A DNA stretch of 64,000 nucleotides from Distichodus sexfasciatus (taxonomy: Eukaryota; Chordata; Actinopteri; Characiformes; Distichodontidae): assembly GCA_032718565.1 (NCBI GenBank), contig JAVGVS010000019.1:3212544-3276543 (forward strand). Direction: 5' to 3'. A program made the position numbers and the translations under genes. The notes beneath the pieces are model-generated. The model made no database searches, was not told the origin of the DNA, and saw nothing but the letters and a program-made list of their open reading frames with translations. Below, in pieces: positions 11,261 to 25,149 of the stretch (the first letter of the stretch is position 1; each line of letters opens with the position of its first letter).

Positions 11261-13489
11261 CATTTTTTTTTTACAACATCCCAAGCGCAGAATACGCTTA
11301 ATTATGTCTTACGCAGGTTCACTGGTGATACTCAGGAGAACGATGGGGGTGAAAGAGTGGGGGGATTCAGACTGAACAAAAAAAAAACAAAAAACGAAAA
11401 TACAAAGACGCGCCCGAAAGAGGACAAACTGTTTAGAAACAACCCCTCAAAAAAAGCCCAAAGCTGCAATGTCTAGTAAAGAGACTGACATCCATCCAAC
11501 AGACTTTTTATATAGTTCATCCTTAACTTTATTAACCCTACAAAAATATATAATGGTATTACAAAGATGGTACTTTTCTTTTATACCACTACAATAGCCA
11601 TAATATGGTAATATGATGCTAGGAGCATAATAATTACTGTCTAAATCACGATTTTAAATAAGTCCTACGTCTATAGTATGGCATAATACTACCCAGAAAG
11701 TACAGTCCTATAAGTAGAACATAATATTTAGGCATTAATTCTGTTTAAAGACTCATTACTGCTATTGCTACGGTTACCACTTTGTTTTAAAGCGTATATT
11801 GTGCGTATATTCTTTATAACACAAAATTGTATTTGCTGTCAAAACTTTTGCTTCATGTACTGTAATTAGCTAAATATAAAACATTAATGCTTAACGGAGG
11901 TCAGTTACAACTGGACAAAGTAGTAATTTAGAACGCAGTTTTTCAATAACGCTATTAAACAATTAGTTGATTTGCCACCTTATACCAACACACATTCTGC
12001 TATTGGCGAACACGCCATTTACCGATTAAATTATTGTGCGATCCTATTCTGTTTCTGTGCAACATGAGAACCCATGTTCATAAAAATACCGTTGAAACCT
12101 TATGAAATCTTTGTAAAACATGATGAATAACAGTGTTTATCTGTATTTTAGGGGAAGCCTGTTGGAGCCTCTGGGAGAGTAATTTCAGACAAAGTGCAAA
12201 AGGTTTGGTCAAAAATCACAAAACATCACAACAATGAAATGTTATTAGATTCTTATTTAAAACTGGAAGAAAATATTGCTTTTGTAAACAAACAATCTTG
12301 TATGGTGTAATACTTAGCACAGATCTTCTATCATGTAAAAACGGCAGCTTGTAACAGAATCATAATAAGATATTATAGCTAAAAACATTTTCAACTTTCA
12401 AATGTAATATTATCCCTAAATAAAAGGTGGGTGGGTAATAAAATAACATCTAGTAAAGGCTATAAATATAAAATAACATATATTGAAGTTTAAATGAAAT
12501 TCATTTCCATCATATTGTCTATTCTCATAAGCTTAAAAAACAATGACTACTATTTCTTGATTTTAATGAGAATCTGCATTCATACATTTATAAATTAAAG
12601 ACTTTCCTTCATTGAATGATTTCTAGTTTGTTCTTACTTTATAAGATAAGAGCAAAATATCTAGTGCATATCAGATTTCAAGCATCACTATAACTGAAAA
12701 AATAAACAGTTATGTCATTGTGCACAAAATGAGTTCCAGTAACTGAAAAATCTATTTTCTGACTCATCATAGCAAGAACTAATCATATAAGTCAAACTAC
12801 AGATGTAATTAATTAATGGATAATGGAAGGTACGTCCAATTCCAAGAATTACTCGTCTCCAAATATTAATTCATTAGTGTCACCTTGAAACACAAAACCA
12901 CTTCATAATTCCCAGCATCAGAAATATACTTTAGAATGAACGAACAAAAACAGAACATAATTCAAAGTACGCAATTAACTAAATGCAGTTCATTATGGCT
13001 CTTCATTTTAATCGTCATAAAAAGCTACACTAAAGTTGATTTACCACCACTTGGAGTTCCTTAAAAGAAAATGTGTTTTATATTGTTTAAAAAAAACACC
13101 TAGATGTTAAAATACTGGCAGAAAATCAATAACAGAAAAGGCTGACAGCTTTATGGTTTATGTCTTTAGAGTTTAAAATGGAACATGATATATGTATGTG
13201 CATTGCACTGTAGCCACTTTAATGTATAAGCAACTAAAATAACACAGTGTTCCATCTGAATAAGAGCTGTAAGTTTATTCAACTTCTTCTGATTAGAGGT
13301 AGGACAAAACTATAACACAATTAAATAATTACTTTTTTTCCCCCAAAGATTTGCATATTGTATCTACTGTACATACAACACAGAACCAATAAATGATTGA
13401 CGAAAAAAACGAAAAAACAAGGCAAATCCCAAGATAAAAGTTATGAGTCGTTTAACGCAGCAGTGTAAAGGCTGGTGGTTAATGTAGAC
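11261..13489. other. intergenic region between kmt2a and ube4a
   Basis: About 2.2 kb of AT-rich sequence between the kmt2a 5' end and the ube4a 3' end, both on the minus strand. I saw no coding exon, in particular nothing resembling the small ATP5MG (ATP synthase g subunit) gene that lies between these two in mammals. Confidence 0.6.
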
Positions 13490-13495
13490 TTTATT
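13490..13495 (-). terminator. poly(A) signal for ube4a
   Basis: AATAAA on the minus strand, 271 bases past the ube4a stop codon and the first canonical signal after it. Confidence 0.6.
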
Positions 13496-13765
13496 GTTTC
13501 TTATGAAAAGGCTTTTGGAGCAGATGGTGTTGAGGGAAATTTATAGAGAAGAATTACTTAAATGCTACAAAGGTTTAACCATTAGAAGATTTGCATGTGA
13601 CTGTAACATACTACACCACGTTGGCAGGCCTGGATTTCCTCTGGTAAGGATCGAATGTTCGCTTTGCGTGATGTCGCAGTCTATGAAAGGGGAGGCAATG
13701 GAGGTGGTAAAGCTCTGGAGGACCATGCCTGAGGTTTGGGGAGACAGAGGTTTGGAGATTGTTAG

Positions 13766-16700
13766 CTAGCCGCTGGGGCCCATCTGAAGGGCCCGTTGCT
13801 TATGTTCTGCAAGCCACTGCATGATCTGTTGCTTGAGCTCTTCATTGGGCCTGATCTGGTCCATGGTGAGGGGACTGCGGTTGAAGGGGTCGGTCTGATC
13901 GCTATGGGAAGGGCAGATCATGAAGATTAGACCTAAACTGTAAAAACAACAGTTGCATAAAGATACCTATGTCACTACTGCATCTACATCTGGTGGCGAT
14001 GTAAGTAGGATTTAAACCCACAACCTCTTACTCCAGAGACAAGCATCCAACCACTAGACCACATGCACTCCTATATTACACTTAGTGTTTCATTTTCACA
14101 CAAAAGACAGATAAGAGTTTGATAGACTAGCACAGTGTTATAAGAACTTGAACTTACTGTATCTACAAGTATAATTGACTTATTTACTCTTTTTTTAACT
14201 GTTTACTGAGAAGGTCCAACAAACCTGAGTAGGTGTCTTGCTATTGTTGAGCGGTCAACAGTGACATTGGAGGAAGGGAGGAGCACAGGGTCGAGCATCA
14301 GTGTGGACATGATGGGATCTAAAAACTCATCAGGGGCGTCTGAGTACGTCTCTTCCTCCTGCTGATGTCGGTCTGCCAGCGACTGGGCGACACAAAGATG
14401 TGTACAAGTTTGTCAGAGATGAACCTAGTGAAGGATGGAGCAATGATGTGTTATTAAGAGCAACAACAACCTTTATTTTGTCTGCCAGGATGCTGAAAGC
14501 CACGATCATGTCACCGGGTTTGTTAATCTTCTTCAGGACTCGAACGGTCTGGCAGAAAAGGGTCGGGGAATATGACCTGCCGTCTTTTGGGACAGTGGCA
14601 CAGAAGTTTTCCTCGTCTCTGTGACAGAGAAAAATCACAAGTTTGAAATACTATCTTTTTTTACCTCGATAAATAAAATAAATGTATAGAATTAGAAAAA
14701 AGAAATGACAAGTTTTAGTTTTTAACATGCCTTTGCTCATAATAATCATAATAAACTGCAGACTTTAGTAACAGACAACCAAATAAAGTACAGTTACAAA
14801 GTAACATCTGCACTACAGACTGGTGGTACTTTGGTGAAAACTTTTCTTCTTTAAAATAAATACTTTTTCTCCATAATAAATGTTTACAGGTATGTATTAA
14901 GTTCAAGTATACACCAGAATTCAGTTAAATAAACATCTACACTGAAGGTACTTGTGGAACATTAGGCTTATGATGAGGTCCAATTTGGTCAAATGAATAA
15001 TTTGTGTAAAAAAATAAACACATTGAAGTTTCCAGATTAATCCTAACTCACTTTCAGAATGGAACTAGAAATGAATAAAGGTTGCAGACGTATACCTACC
15101 CTAGGTTCAGGTAAATAGTGCAGATGTCCGACACCAGCTGCTGAGGCTTGAAGTCAAACTCACTGAAATCTTTCACCTTCAAGGCGCCCATCTTGGGCCC
15201 CACTAGGTGTTGCAAAAAGTAATTCAGCATGGAGATGATCCTCTCGGCCAGGAATGGGTGAACGAAGATGCCTTTGATTTCTGGGCAAGATGAAGGCGGT
15301 TACGGGGTGGAGGAAAGGGAGAGTCTCAGTGCACAAAGCCACAAACGCTCAAGAATAATACCCTATAATATACACCCATGTGCCTTTACCAGATGTGAGA
15401 AATGCCAGGGTGCCGATGGTCTCGTTCGACATGATGTTGTGGAAGCGAGCCAGCTGTCCGAACATCTGCAGGCTGGATTCCTTCTCTCGGCGAGCGTCGG
15501 GGGCGAGTCCCTCCCACTCACCCCGGTCCCTCTCCAGCTGCAGGAGCTTGATTTTACTCAGGTACTAAAGAAGCACAGAGTTTAGCAAATCAGACATCAA
15601 CCAGTCTTGGTATGATAAAAGAGGACTAGTTGAACCAAAAGTCACACCTGTATGGCCTCATCTAGTAAGAAGATGGCATCGTTCATGAGCAGGTTCAGAA
15701 ACCTCAGGAAGAGCGGAGGGTTCATAGCCTCCAGATTTTTTGAAGCATAATCTGCCAAATGCTGAAACAGTGGTTTCATTTTTTTATTTGAGCAATAAAG
15801 GAATGGTAAAATATAAAAATAAATGTTCAAATAACCTGATGAATTATGTGGGAGGCATTTCTGCACATTTAAACAGAAAAGGAATCATCACCTTAATGCT
15901 ATCCCTGTAGCTCTCCTCTCCCCACATGTATTTCAGAATAGGGTACATGGGCCTCCGGTAATTAAACTTCTGTTCAAACTGGTGAGGATCACCTAGGGGG
16001 CAGGAAAACAAAGGGAAGATTGTAAGCTACGGAAATGCAACTACTTACAAATTATCAACTGAGAACATCTGAATCTGTCACACTGCACAACTGAAAACTG
16101 CGACTAACAGGAGCTGAAACTTGCAAGAGACAAGGGTACTTTGGGTGCGAGTTCTTGCTCGTTTCAGACTGGGATAGACCACTAGATACACCAATCCCAA
16201 GAGTGTAACAGTGTAAGAGTTGCTCCTGCGATGACAGGATCATCGATTCAAATTCTGGACAGGTAAAGGTACAACTGAGGTTGGAGGTTGAGCAAGATAC
16301 TGTCCCAAAGAACTTAAATGAGTACCCTTGGGTCTGGTGAGTACCCGTGCTGTTAAGATACTTCATAACTGGGATAGGAGCTTGTACCAGAACTGTACTT
16401 CAACATTTTATAAAAGTTTTAGCTGTTTGAGACAAGATTCCAGTTGCAGTGTGAAAACACCCCGAGTGGAGACATTCACCAGTGAACTCGATGTCTACAA
16501 ACACAGTGATGAGAGCCTCGGCTAGATGAGGCGCATGGCAGTAGGAGCAAAACACCCGCTGTCGCTGGAACATAATGGGCTGTGGAGCGCCAGGCGACAC
16601 AGACTCCATATGTGGCATCACAGCTTCCAGAACCTCTGCCAGCTTCGCCCGCAAATGAGGGTTTTTCATTCTGCCCGAAAACAAGTTTCATTAGGACGGT

Positions 16701-19700
16701 CTGCGATCTTTACAGCGTCACAGCATGTCATCATAAAGGCAGATGGAAAACGATATATGGCTAAACACTGGCTCCCACCTCTCCACGTTTCCCATGAACA
16801 CAGTGATAAAGTTGAAGACATGCTCTAGGTTCTCAGCCGACATTTCCAGCACATCGTCGGCAAAGCGTCGGAGGAATATGAAGAAGTCGCCCATGTTTTC
16901 AGCAAAGAACTCTGGAAAACAGCATGTAAATAATATCATTTTACTGGACTTTTCAGAAAAACTTGATCCTAAAGAGTTATACAGTAGTGTACCTTATCCA
17001 TGAGGGTTGTAAGAAAAGTTCCACAGTGATTTGCATTTATAAAATAACTTGGGATTAAGAGTTCGACGAGTTTCATTAATACATTACACAGGATAAGACA
17101 TCAACATCAACAAGAAGAGTCTGTGGTGTTCTGAGTCGTTAAAGCACTGAGTTAGTGACCATAAGATGAGGTTTGAATCTTTTCGAGCTGCAAACCACCA
17201 GAGCAAGACCCTTAACCCCAAGTTCCTCTACGGAAACTGTCCCTGTAATTAGAAAATGTAAGTTATTATAGATAAGCTAAACATCACAAATGTAAAATGA
17301 GATGCACTAAATTATTAGCAAAAAATAAGGAAAGGATGACACAAAGACATAAGTCACACAAAAAAAGCACCTGAACTGTCGGAAGTTCCACTGATTACCT
17401 GGCACGTAGCACAGCAGGGTGTTGTGCAGCGGAGGCAGAGGGAATAAGAGTGGCACGTGCTCGGGGCCCGGGTTGCCCAGTGCGAGCTGGACCAGCAGTG
17501 CTGCGCAGGAGGCCTGGAGATTGAGACAGTTCTGCAGCATGGCGGGCTGCGTGGCGGCAGCTTTGGTGGACAGGTAGACCGTCATCAGGCGCTCAAACTG
17601 CTCGCGCAGCTGCTCCGCCACGGGGCCTCCGCCCAGCTGGGCCTCCCGCCACGTGCTCTGCAGCCGGTGCAGGGACTGGTTCATTTTTACCATGTGATCA
17701 TGGAGCCTGGACAAAGCAGAGGGTAAGAACCAACATGTTTTAAACGGTTTAAAACCAATTGTTGCGTTATCTTTAAAAAGGTTTATGATTAAAGGTAGCC
17801 AAGCCGCAATATGACCACAGAGTCTTGCTTCTATGACACAGTCAACCACCATGACCACTGATAGCTGATCATGTAGCCTTGACAGAGTAGGTAAGAATTT
17901 GCCTTTAAGTCTTTACGATACAAAACTATTTTGTCTGCATTTTCAGCATTTGTATTGAGCACACTTAAACACAGGGAACAATGGCAGCATGAATGTTAGC
18001 TGTTGAAGCCCTGCCCGCAACGCTAATAATTGCTGTGCTCTGTGATGCAGACAAAGAAGGTGGGGACGGGTTTGTTCAGAATGCCATCAGCCAAAACTGT
18101 TTTGCATGCCTAGAGGCCAACATTAGCATGCAACTCTCCTGCAAAAGTTTACATGCCTGTGGTCTGTGGAATCCTGTGGAAGCACTCTGATTGGTTGCCA
18201 CTGAAATTCTATAGCTCATTATCATAAAGTTCACTCAGCTTCAGTGTTGTTCTGAACTCGGGTTGTTTTAACGTTCTGGCGTTAAAACACTGGTGGAGGT
18301 GTTATTCTAAATGTCTTCTAAAAACATACAGCACACAATTACTGCATTCATTAGACACTCCTATCAAAATTACATTTGACATTTTCTAATTATATGCTCT
18401 CCATGGCGCAACGTAGGGTTAAGGCTCTTTTCTCAGGGGACTTACATTGATTTTGCTTAGGTGCTTAGGGATTTGAATCTCTATCTCAATTAGGACATTT
18501 TGCCCAAACAGGATGACAGTGTCCATTAAACTGTGTAACTTTAATTGCCTGTTTAAATAACCTGTGGAATCCCAGGTGCAGGGTGAGTTGAGTGAGGATG
18601 AGGTTCTCTGTGAGAAGGCTGTACGACTGAGCGAATTCAACTGTTTGCTGAGGAGGAACAGGAATCAGACACGTCTCCTTGTCGAGCCCTGGAGAAAGAA
18701 GCATTAACATGTTTGACTTTTTAATAGTACAACAATGTCAGCTAGTGACCATCAGATTGCAAGGCAGGTGTCTACCTCTAGAATGCACGTTCCTGTTGCG
18801 TCTCTCTTCCTCACTTAAGTCCCTCAGGGCGCAGTAGGTGGGGTTAAACGTCAGGAGCTTGGGCGAGCGAGGGCGGCTGAAGGGCTGGCAGAGTTTCAGC
18901 AGCGCAGCACCCAGATTGAGAAAGAAGGCGTCCGAGGCGTACATCTGAAAGAAGATCTCTGGCATCTGGTTGGCCCAGATTTTGGTTCGCCCCATGTTGG
19001 CCTGCAGGCAGTTGCCCAGCCATGAGAGCAAAAGGTGACGAGTCTCGGTGGACTGCAGCAGGTTCTTCAGGATCTGATGGAGCTTGTCATGATACTGCCC
19101 CATAAACTGAAATCAGAGACGGACAAACCACGGGAGGGTTAACGCTCTAAAGTTATGCACAGCTAGAGGTGTAACAATATATCAATCTCTACTGATACTT
19201 TGATTTGGCGATCGGTGAGCATCAATCCAAAATGAAAACATCAACCAGACATCACACGTATAGTAACGTCCCTCATGTTGGAAGTGATTATGTTAAATCA
19301 GCATTTGATATTGTCCTGAATTCAATCTAATTGATTTTAAGATATCAGCAGACATGAAATGATTGTCCACTGAATCAATATAATGATGCATCTCGAAGAA
19401 ACTTTTAAAGATTTACACCACTAGTCCCTTTGAAAAATCCTTATGATCTTTGCTCCAGGGAGAGTGTGTAATCAGGATTGGGAAATGTTAATTGCTCTGG
19501 ATAAGATTAATGGTGAGTATCATGCATCAACTCGTTGCCCTGAATCAATATTATATAGTATTACGAAGAAACTTGTGATTTACTCCTCTATCCCCCGCAA
19601 GAGAAACCAAAACCCAGTCTCATAAAAACAATGTTGTCTTCTCGGACAGCATGAAACCCCACCTGGTGGATATTAGACTCTTGAATCTTTATTTCCTGTG

Positions 19701-22700
19701 GGCTGGAGCGAGAGGGGTTGAGGAAAAAGCCGTGGCTCTCAACCACTCCCGGGGTTTTCAGCAGACAAGAAATATTCAAAACGGTCCCCAAAAGGGTCTT
19801 TTGATACTGAAGTCCGTTGCTCAGATCTTTGGGTTGAATGTGCTCCACCAGTACCTAAAACAGGAGAGGTTCGGATACAGATCATCATTGATGGCTTCAG
19901 ATTCTAAAGACTGGGTTTAACACACTTCGAAATTATAGTAATTATATTAACTGAGAGAATGCAGACCCAACCTTGGCAATGTCTTTTTGCCGACTGAAGT
20001 AGATCAGAACATCCAGGTAGGAGTAAAGCAGCAACTGGCAGAGGTCTAAGTCTTTAACACGGCCTTGGAAAATATCGAAAACCGGCACCATGACCTCCCC
20101 GAACGTGCGGACCTCCTGGTCGGCCAAAAGTCCAGCAATGACTTCCTCTAAAAACTCCACTACCTCCTCGATTTCTGTAAAAGAGGCAGCAAATGATGCA
20201 ATCAACTATTAAAAGACCAGATTAGAGACCGAGTTAGATTTTTAAATATGTAAAACCAAAATTACAAAGCAATTCATCTACATACGAGCGCCATTGACCG
20301 CCTCAAGCAGCAGATCCAGCAGTTGTTCGTACACGTTCTGACTGATGTATATCTCAGGGGTGAGCAGCACGGTGCGGGCATTGGACACGGTCAGGTTCTT
20401 GCAGCGAACAGCATATGACAGCAGCTTCTCTGGCACTTTAGTAACCTGGATTAATTATGAATGAATATGTTGTTAGAGTCCAAAGATATAAAGTTATAAC
20501 AAAGTTATAAACTATCACCTCTCATCCCTTGAGCAATACCCTTAACTGTAAGTTGCTACAAGGGAGACTCTGGGCAAGAGTGTCTCCTAAATGCCAAAAC
20601 TCTAACTGTAAATATTAGTGCAGTTATGCTAGAAGCTTCCCGTTATACTAACAGACAGGACCATTAAGTTAAAATTCATATTTACAAAAGTTAGAACAGG
20701 GACACACCCAGTGTGCAATGTGGCTTTCTTGACAGCTGCAAAAGCATTTTAAAAGATTGTGAAGTGTGAGAACAAAACAGAAGGTGTCTCTCAGTCGGAA
20801 GAGGGAGGAGGCTGCGGCAACCGCACGATCTGACCAGAAACTAGTGATGGAGGTCTATTACAACCCAAAATGACAGTGTGATGCATGTGGAAACTTTGAG
20901 ATGAAAACTGGTTTAGGGCCAATTTCCCAGTCGTGGATTAAGCCCTAGTCCTAGACTAACTTTGAGTTTCAATGGTTAATCTCCACTGGCACTATATCTT
21001 AGTCCAAGACTAGGCTTAATCCACGAGCAAGAAACCAACCCTTAGTGACTATTGTAAAAGTAAACTGGGCTGATGTGTAAACTATCCAAATACTGACGCT
21101 AAAACGTCAAACTCACATAAGATAATAAGGGACTTCCTAAACTTCACACTCATCCCTTAATCTGTGTATGTGTGATGGTGGTCTAGTGACAGAATACTGG
21201 CCTATGAACCAAAAGGTCATAAATTAAAATTCCAACTCTATCCTACCCCTAGCACTACCACCACTGGACCCCTGAGCCAGACCCTTAAACCCAAGTTGCT
21301 CCAGGGACACTGTTACTGTAATGAGGAGATGTAAGTGACAAAAGTCTCTGATAAATGTTACATTTACATATATAAAGGATTTGATTTAAATCTAGAAGTA
21401 CACGTATGAAGAACATGTTCCCTCTGTGGACTTTAACATTTTAGTCACATCACTCTGGAAAAGTCTACCGGCAGACAGCGTTCCCCCACCTCTTCCTTAG
21501 CTCTCTGGTAGCAGGCGTAAAGGTACGGCACCACCTGCTTCTCCCCAGCATCGCGGTCTGCCGACAGGTTCACCACGCTGCAGGAGGTCATGTAGATGAG
21601 GTGGTTCCCCGGTTCCAGTAAGAGCAGCCTGCTGAAAATAGCCTGAGAGACCACACGACCAGATTTTACTCCTTTATTCATATATCAAGAATTCTACCAG
21701 ACTGTAAAACTGCTGCTTCGCAAATGGGTCAAATGCAGAGGTCACATTTGGCTGTAGTGCACTGTGTGCTGTGGTGTAGTGCGTTCACAATGACAAATAA
21801 TCATTAACTTTCACGTTCACTTAAAAAGAAAAGTGAAATTGGTTTCTTCAACGAGAACAGTAAAATGTATTCTTCTCATCACCTGCTCTATTGTGTCCAT
21901 ATCGAGCCAGTCTTGGCCATCAAGGTCAGCTGCCATCTCTTCCAGGTAAACGCAGCGCGGTGGGATTCCATTACCACTTCTGAGACTGGGGTCACCTTTA
22001 GATTATACAGTGGACATGATCAAAACAGGGTAACAGTATTCATACAGTACATGTATAAAAGTATTGGGACATACTGAGACCTATTGTGACTGGTGTATAA
22101 AATAGGTCCCTAGCCACGCCATCTGCATTTACAAACATTGCTCAGTGTATTTAAGCATGGTACTATTGTAGGATGCCCACTTTAAGCACGTTTGTGAAAG
22201 TTCTTCCTTGCTAGATGTTCCATTAACAGAGTAACAGAGCCTGGTCAATAAGTGCCAAATTTATCTCTGGCATTAACCTGAACAGTGCATGGAATGTGTT
22301 TCCATAACTGAGCCGTTTCTGTTGACGTAGGTCTCCTAATACTTATTCACACATTGTAAACATGACATAATGATTCGGACTGAGGTTGACAGATTCATAA
22401 AATAGAGTCAAATTCCTGTTTTGACACACTGGTTAGGAATCTGACTAGAAGGTAGAATAGAGATTGAGTAAAAAAAGAGCACAATGAGTGAAGAGCAGTA
22501 GATGATGTCATGCAGATGGCCGAGATGCCTGATGGGTGAAAAACATTAAGTCATTTGTCCTACTTCTGGAAAGCGATGTCACTTTCTGTCATCCAAAGTG
22601 AGCTCATCAGTGGGATTAACAGAAGTGGTGTCTTTGCATTTACGATCCGTAATTTATTTTTTAGTAGCAAATGTCATGGTAAGCTTCATGTGACATAGTG

Positions 22701-23730
22701 AACCTCATTTTTCTACAGGGGACAGGGTTTGTGGAATGACTGAGGCATTTTTAGCATTCCAGTAAGATCTCAAGACCATGAAATGTTTCCTTATATTATG
22801 CTCTTTACAGTACTTGAGGATAAAGGACAGATGATGCTGGATATTACGGCTCCCTCTAAAGAATACTTTTCTAATGATTTATCTGTTGACTATATTAGTT
22901 TATTAATCTAAAAAAATATTTTTCCAACAGAGATATTAATATTCACTGTATTCCTTCAAACTGGACCTTTAATTATTCTGATGCCAAATATCCATTAAAT
23001 TGTATTCAATAGTATTTATAGCACAAATAAATGTAGTTGAAATAATTAGGAATAAAATAATTAGATAGGGTCTCAACAGGTCAAAAGCACAAGGACTCAG
23101 ATACACAAACACACAGATACATCCTCAGTCCAGATTCTAGACTAAACATTTTAGTGAAAATTTTGTGCACTGTGTAAGCTGCAATTAAGAAATTCATATC
23201 CTTACAATGAGAAATTGGTTTAAAAATTGATGCAGAATTTTTTTGCATTGATGTGGATAGCATTAAAAAAGTGGATAGATAGAATGATATCTTACTGTTG
23301 TCCAGCGTGATGAGGAAGATCCTCTGGATCATGTGATTGACATTGAGCTGTTCGCAGAGCTCCTGCCGTGAGCGGAAAGAGCGGCTGATCTCTGCAACCG
23401 AGTCATCGTTGTCATCAATACTGTCAGACACTGAATTATCAGACTCGGACTGGCTCTCCCCAGAGTCTTCAGCTATTGGTAATCAGATAGATAATTGAAA
23501 ATGCAAATATTAATGCATATATTACCCTTGTATACACAATATAGCAATAAAGACTCAGTAACGATTGATGCCTTTCATATGCTGCATAAAACACTAAACT
23601 TACTCAGTGCTTTAGCTTGCTGCTGTAACTTTTGGCCTGATGCGAACTGCTTTGCATCAGCAAGGGAACTGAAGAGGGCAGCAAACGGGTTTCGAGAGAT
23701 GTTCTGATTGTTATTACCCTGGTCTGTCAT
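13766..23730 (-). CDS. ube4a: ubiquitin conjugation factor E4 A (U-box E3/E4 ligase), complete
   Basis: Coding exons 5'->3': 23730-23604, 23472-23296, 21995-21883, 21642-21490, 20445-20286, 20174-19972, 19854-19663, 19106-18776, 18688-18562, 17706-17399, 16911-16779, 16670-16480, 15992-15892, 15761-15648, 15564-15390, 15280-15100, 14618-14471, 14382-14225, 13901-13766. All phases agree, giving 1075 residues (human about 1066-1073). UBE4A extends ubiquitin chains on preformed conjugates in the cytoplasm and nucleus. The N-terminus [20 protein letters not shown] matches the family, followed by an acidic Ser-rich segment and the long helical Ufd2 core (for example [20 protein letters not shown]). 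The C-terminal U-box begins at about residue 996 ([12 protein letters not shown]) and includes [18 protein letters not shown] splice acceptor lies 43 nt upstream of the ATG, so a noncoding first exon exists, probably with its donor at 25347. The introns carry several SINEs and MITEs. Confidence 0.96.
16185..16330 (+). repeat. tRNA-derived SINE, degenerate
   Basis: Shares the body GACAGGTAAAGGTACAACTGAGGT...GAGCAAG.TACTGTCC with the fuller copy at 29405-29655. It lies in a ube4a intron (between exons ending 16480 and starting 15992). Confidence 0.5.
17135..17270 (+). repeat. SINE-like copy in a ube4a intron
   Basis: Contains GCAAGACCCTTAACCCCAAG, then CTGTCCCTGTAATTAG and AATGTAAGT, the body and tail of the family clustered at 2690-3330. 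Confidence 0.5.
19163..19424. mobile_element. MITE with 12-bp imperfect inverted termini
   Basis: The left end is CTAGAGGTGTAACAATAT and the right end ATTTACACCACTAG, which pair with one mismatch over the outer 12 bp. It sits between ube4a exons 7 and 8, and no coding capacity is seen. Confidence 0.5.
20515..20610 (+). repeat. SINE tail fragment
   Basis: CCCTTGAGCAATACCCTTAA, then GTTGCTACAAGGGAGACTCT and GTGTCTCCTAAATGCCA; this resembles the common fish SINE 3' end. It lies in a ube4a intron. Confidence 0.5.
20912..21045. mobile_element. hairpin MITE
   Basis: Long imperfect inverted repeat: the left arm includes GTGGATTAAGCCCTAGTC and the right arm GACTAGGCTTAATCCACG, within termini TTAGGGCCAATTTCCCAG and CAAGAAACCAACCCTTAG. 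It lies between ube4a exons 4 and 5. Confidence 0.6.
21165..21370 (+). repeat. SINE-like copy in a ube4a intron
   Basis: The fullest copy of the 2690-3330 family in this orientation: GTGGTCTAGTGACAGAATAC (a tRNA-like head), ACTACCACCACTGGACCCCT, CAAGTTGCTCCAGGGACACT, ending GTCTCTGATAAATG. Confidence 0.55.
21700..21815 (+). repeat. SINE 3' fragment
   Basis: GGGTCAAATGCAGAGGTCAC...TTCACAATGACAAATAATCA matches the 3' half of the SINE at 29405-29655 and, inverted, 40573-40690. Confidence 0.55.
22040..22370. mobile_element. Tc1-like or other nonautonomous element in ube4a intron 2
   Basis: The ends form an imperfect inverted repeat, ATAAAAGTATTGGGAC at the left and GTCTCCTAATACTTATTC at the right. 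No transposase remains, and the superfamily is uncertain. Confidence 0.4.
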
Positions 23731-25149
23731 TTCACTGGAGCGTGTACTCCATCAACAGGTTCTGAATACCAGCCTGTTGGCAGAGGAACAGATGAGAAAA
23801 TCTATTAACAGATGAGATAAACACACCAAGGCTCTAAAATAGGATTATGTTCTTCCTGGCAAGCCAAGGGTAACTAATGTTCTAGTGCCTATTAACATGA
23901 TGAGCCAAAAACGTCCGCCATCTCTAAAGATCTTTTTTACTTTTTTATTTAAAAGTTATTTATGTTGGAGAAACCGATCATAGTCAGGTATAAATATTAT
24001 GAAATATTATGGTAAACGCTTGACCCTTGTCTTTAAAACTAAAGCGCATATGTCTTCTGAACATATGAAAATAAAGAATCTAGAAAACATTCAAACTCAG
24101 TTGTTGGTTATCTCAAAATCAGTTATTACAGTTTTCTTAGTACAAGTTTTTCTATACATCCTTCAATCTTAACTAGAAGTATTTATCAAAGGTAGCAATC
24201 ACCCAATACTCAATGTAGAATCAAAGCCAAAAATAGTGTTCTAAAGGAAATACATCCAAGATGCTGGGCCAGCGACAAGTTTGGACAAATTTACTCTTTC
24301 ACTATCTGTGTTTTGTAAAGTAATTCCAATGTAAAAATAACAAAAATGGAATGAGGCAGTAAACAAAAAATGTTTTACATAAAAATATTGATTCTTCTCA
24401 TTAATGTCAGTTTTGCACTCTCTGCTCATGCAATGGAATGTCAAGTAACAAAAATAACTTTTGCTGCTTGATACAAAAGGAATCTCTGTCTGGTTCTAAG
24501 AGTCCATGATTTATCTACAATAGACATCTAACATAATTTACGTAGATTTCAGGGTTCTTCAATAAAATATGGTTTAGTAGAACAGAATAAAAAGTATTTT
24601 CCAGGCCTTTAATTCTTATTTGTATTAACTACGCATATGTACTCCCCTATAATCACACCAAAATCGTTTAGAATGATTCTTTTCAAACAGAGCTACTCAA
24701 GTCATTTTAGTAAAACAAAACAAATACTGTAATTTGTATGTAGCAAAAAATATTGCAATGTCAATTTTCCCCTTCAGTTCTTTGCACCCATACCCTCTCT
24801 CATTCAGCACCATATTAATCTGAGATGCTTTTTTTTTTGGCAAGGGTCCTGCAAATGGTGATCAACTCTTTTCCTACAATTTATTAAAACATCTGCAAAA
24901 CCTGTGGCGCATTTCATTATAAGAACACATTCATGCCTGGACTGAATATTCAAATTTTACATATTAAAGAATTGAACTTCCAGCACTTACACATTACCCA
25001 TGAAAAATCTTTATGTTTTCAACCAGATGTGTCCTGACGTGTGCTTGCCAAGATTGTTGATTCTTGCATGTCACTTTACTGTCTCCAGTTATTCCATATT
25101 GGTGTTACAATGATAATTAACGTATTAAAAAGCTTATAAATATCACGTA

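Noticed and set aside
16526..16828. Plus-strand 100-codon frame in the ube4a region
   Set aside because: It overlaps two conserved minus-strand ube4a exons and is their antisense.
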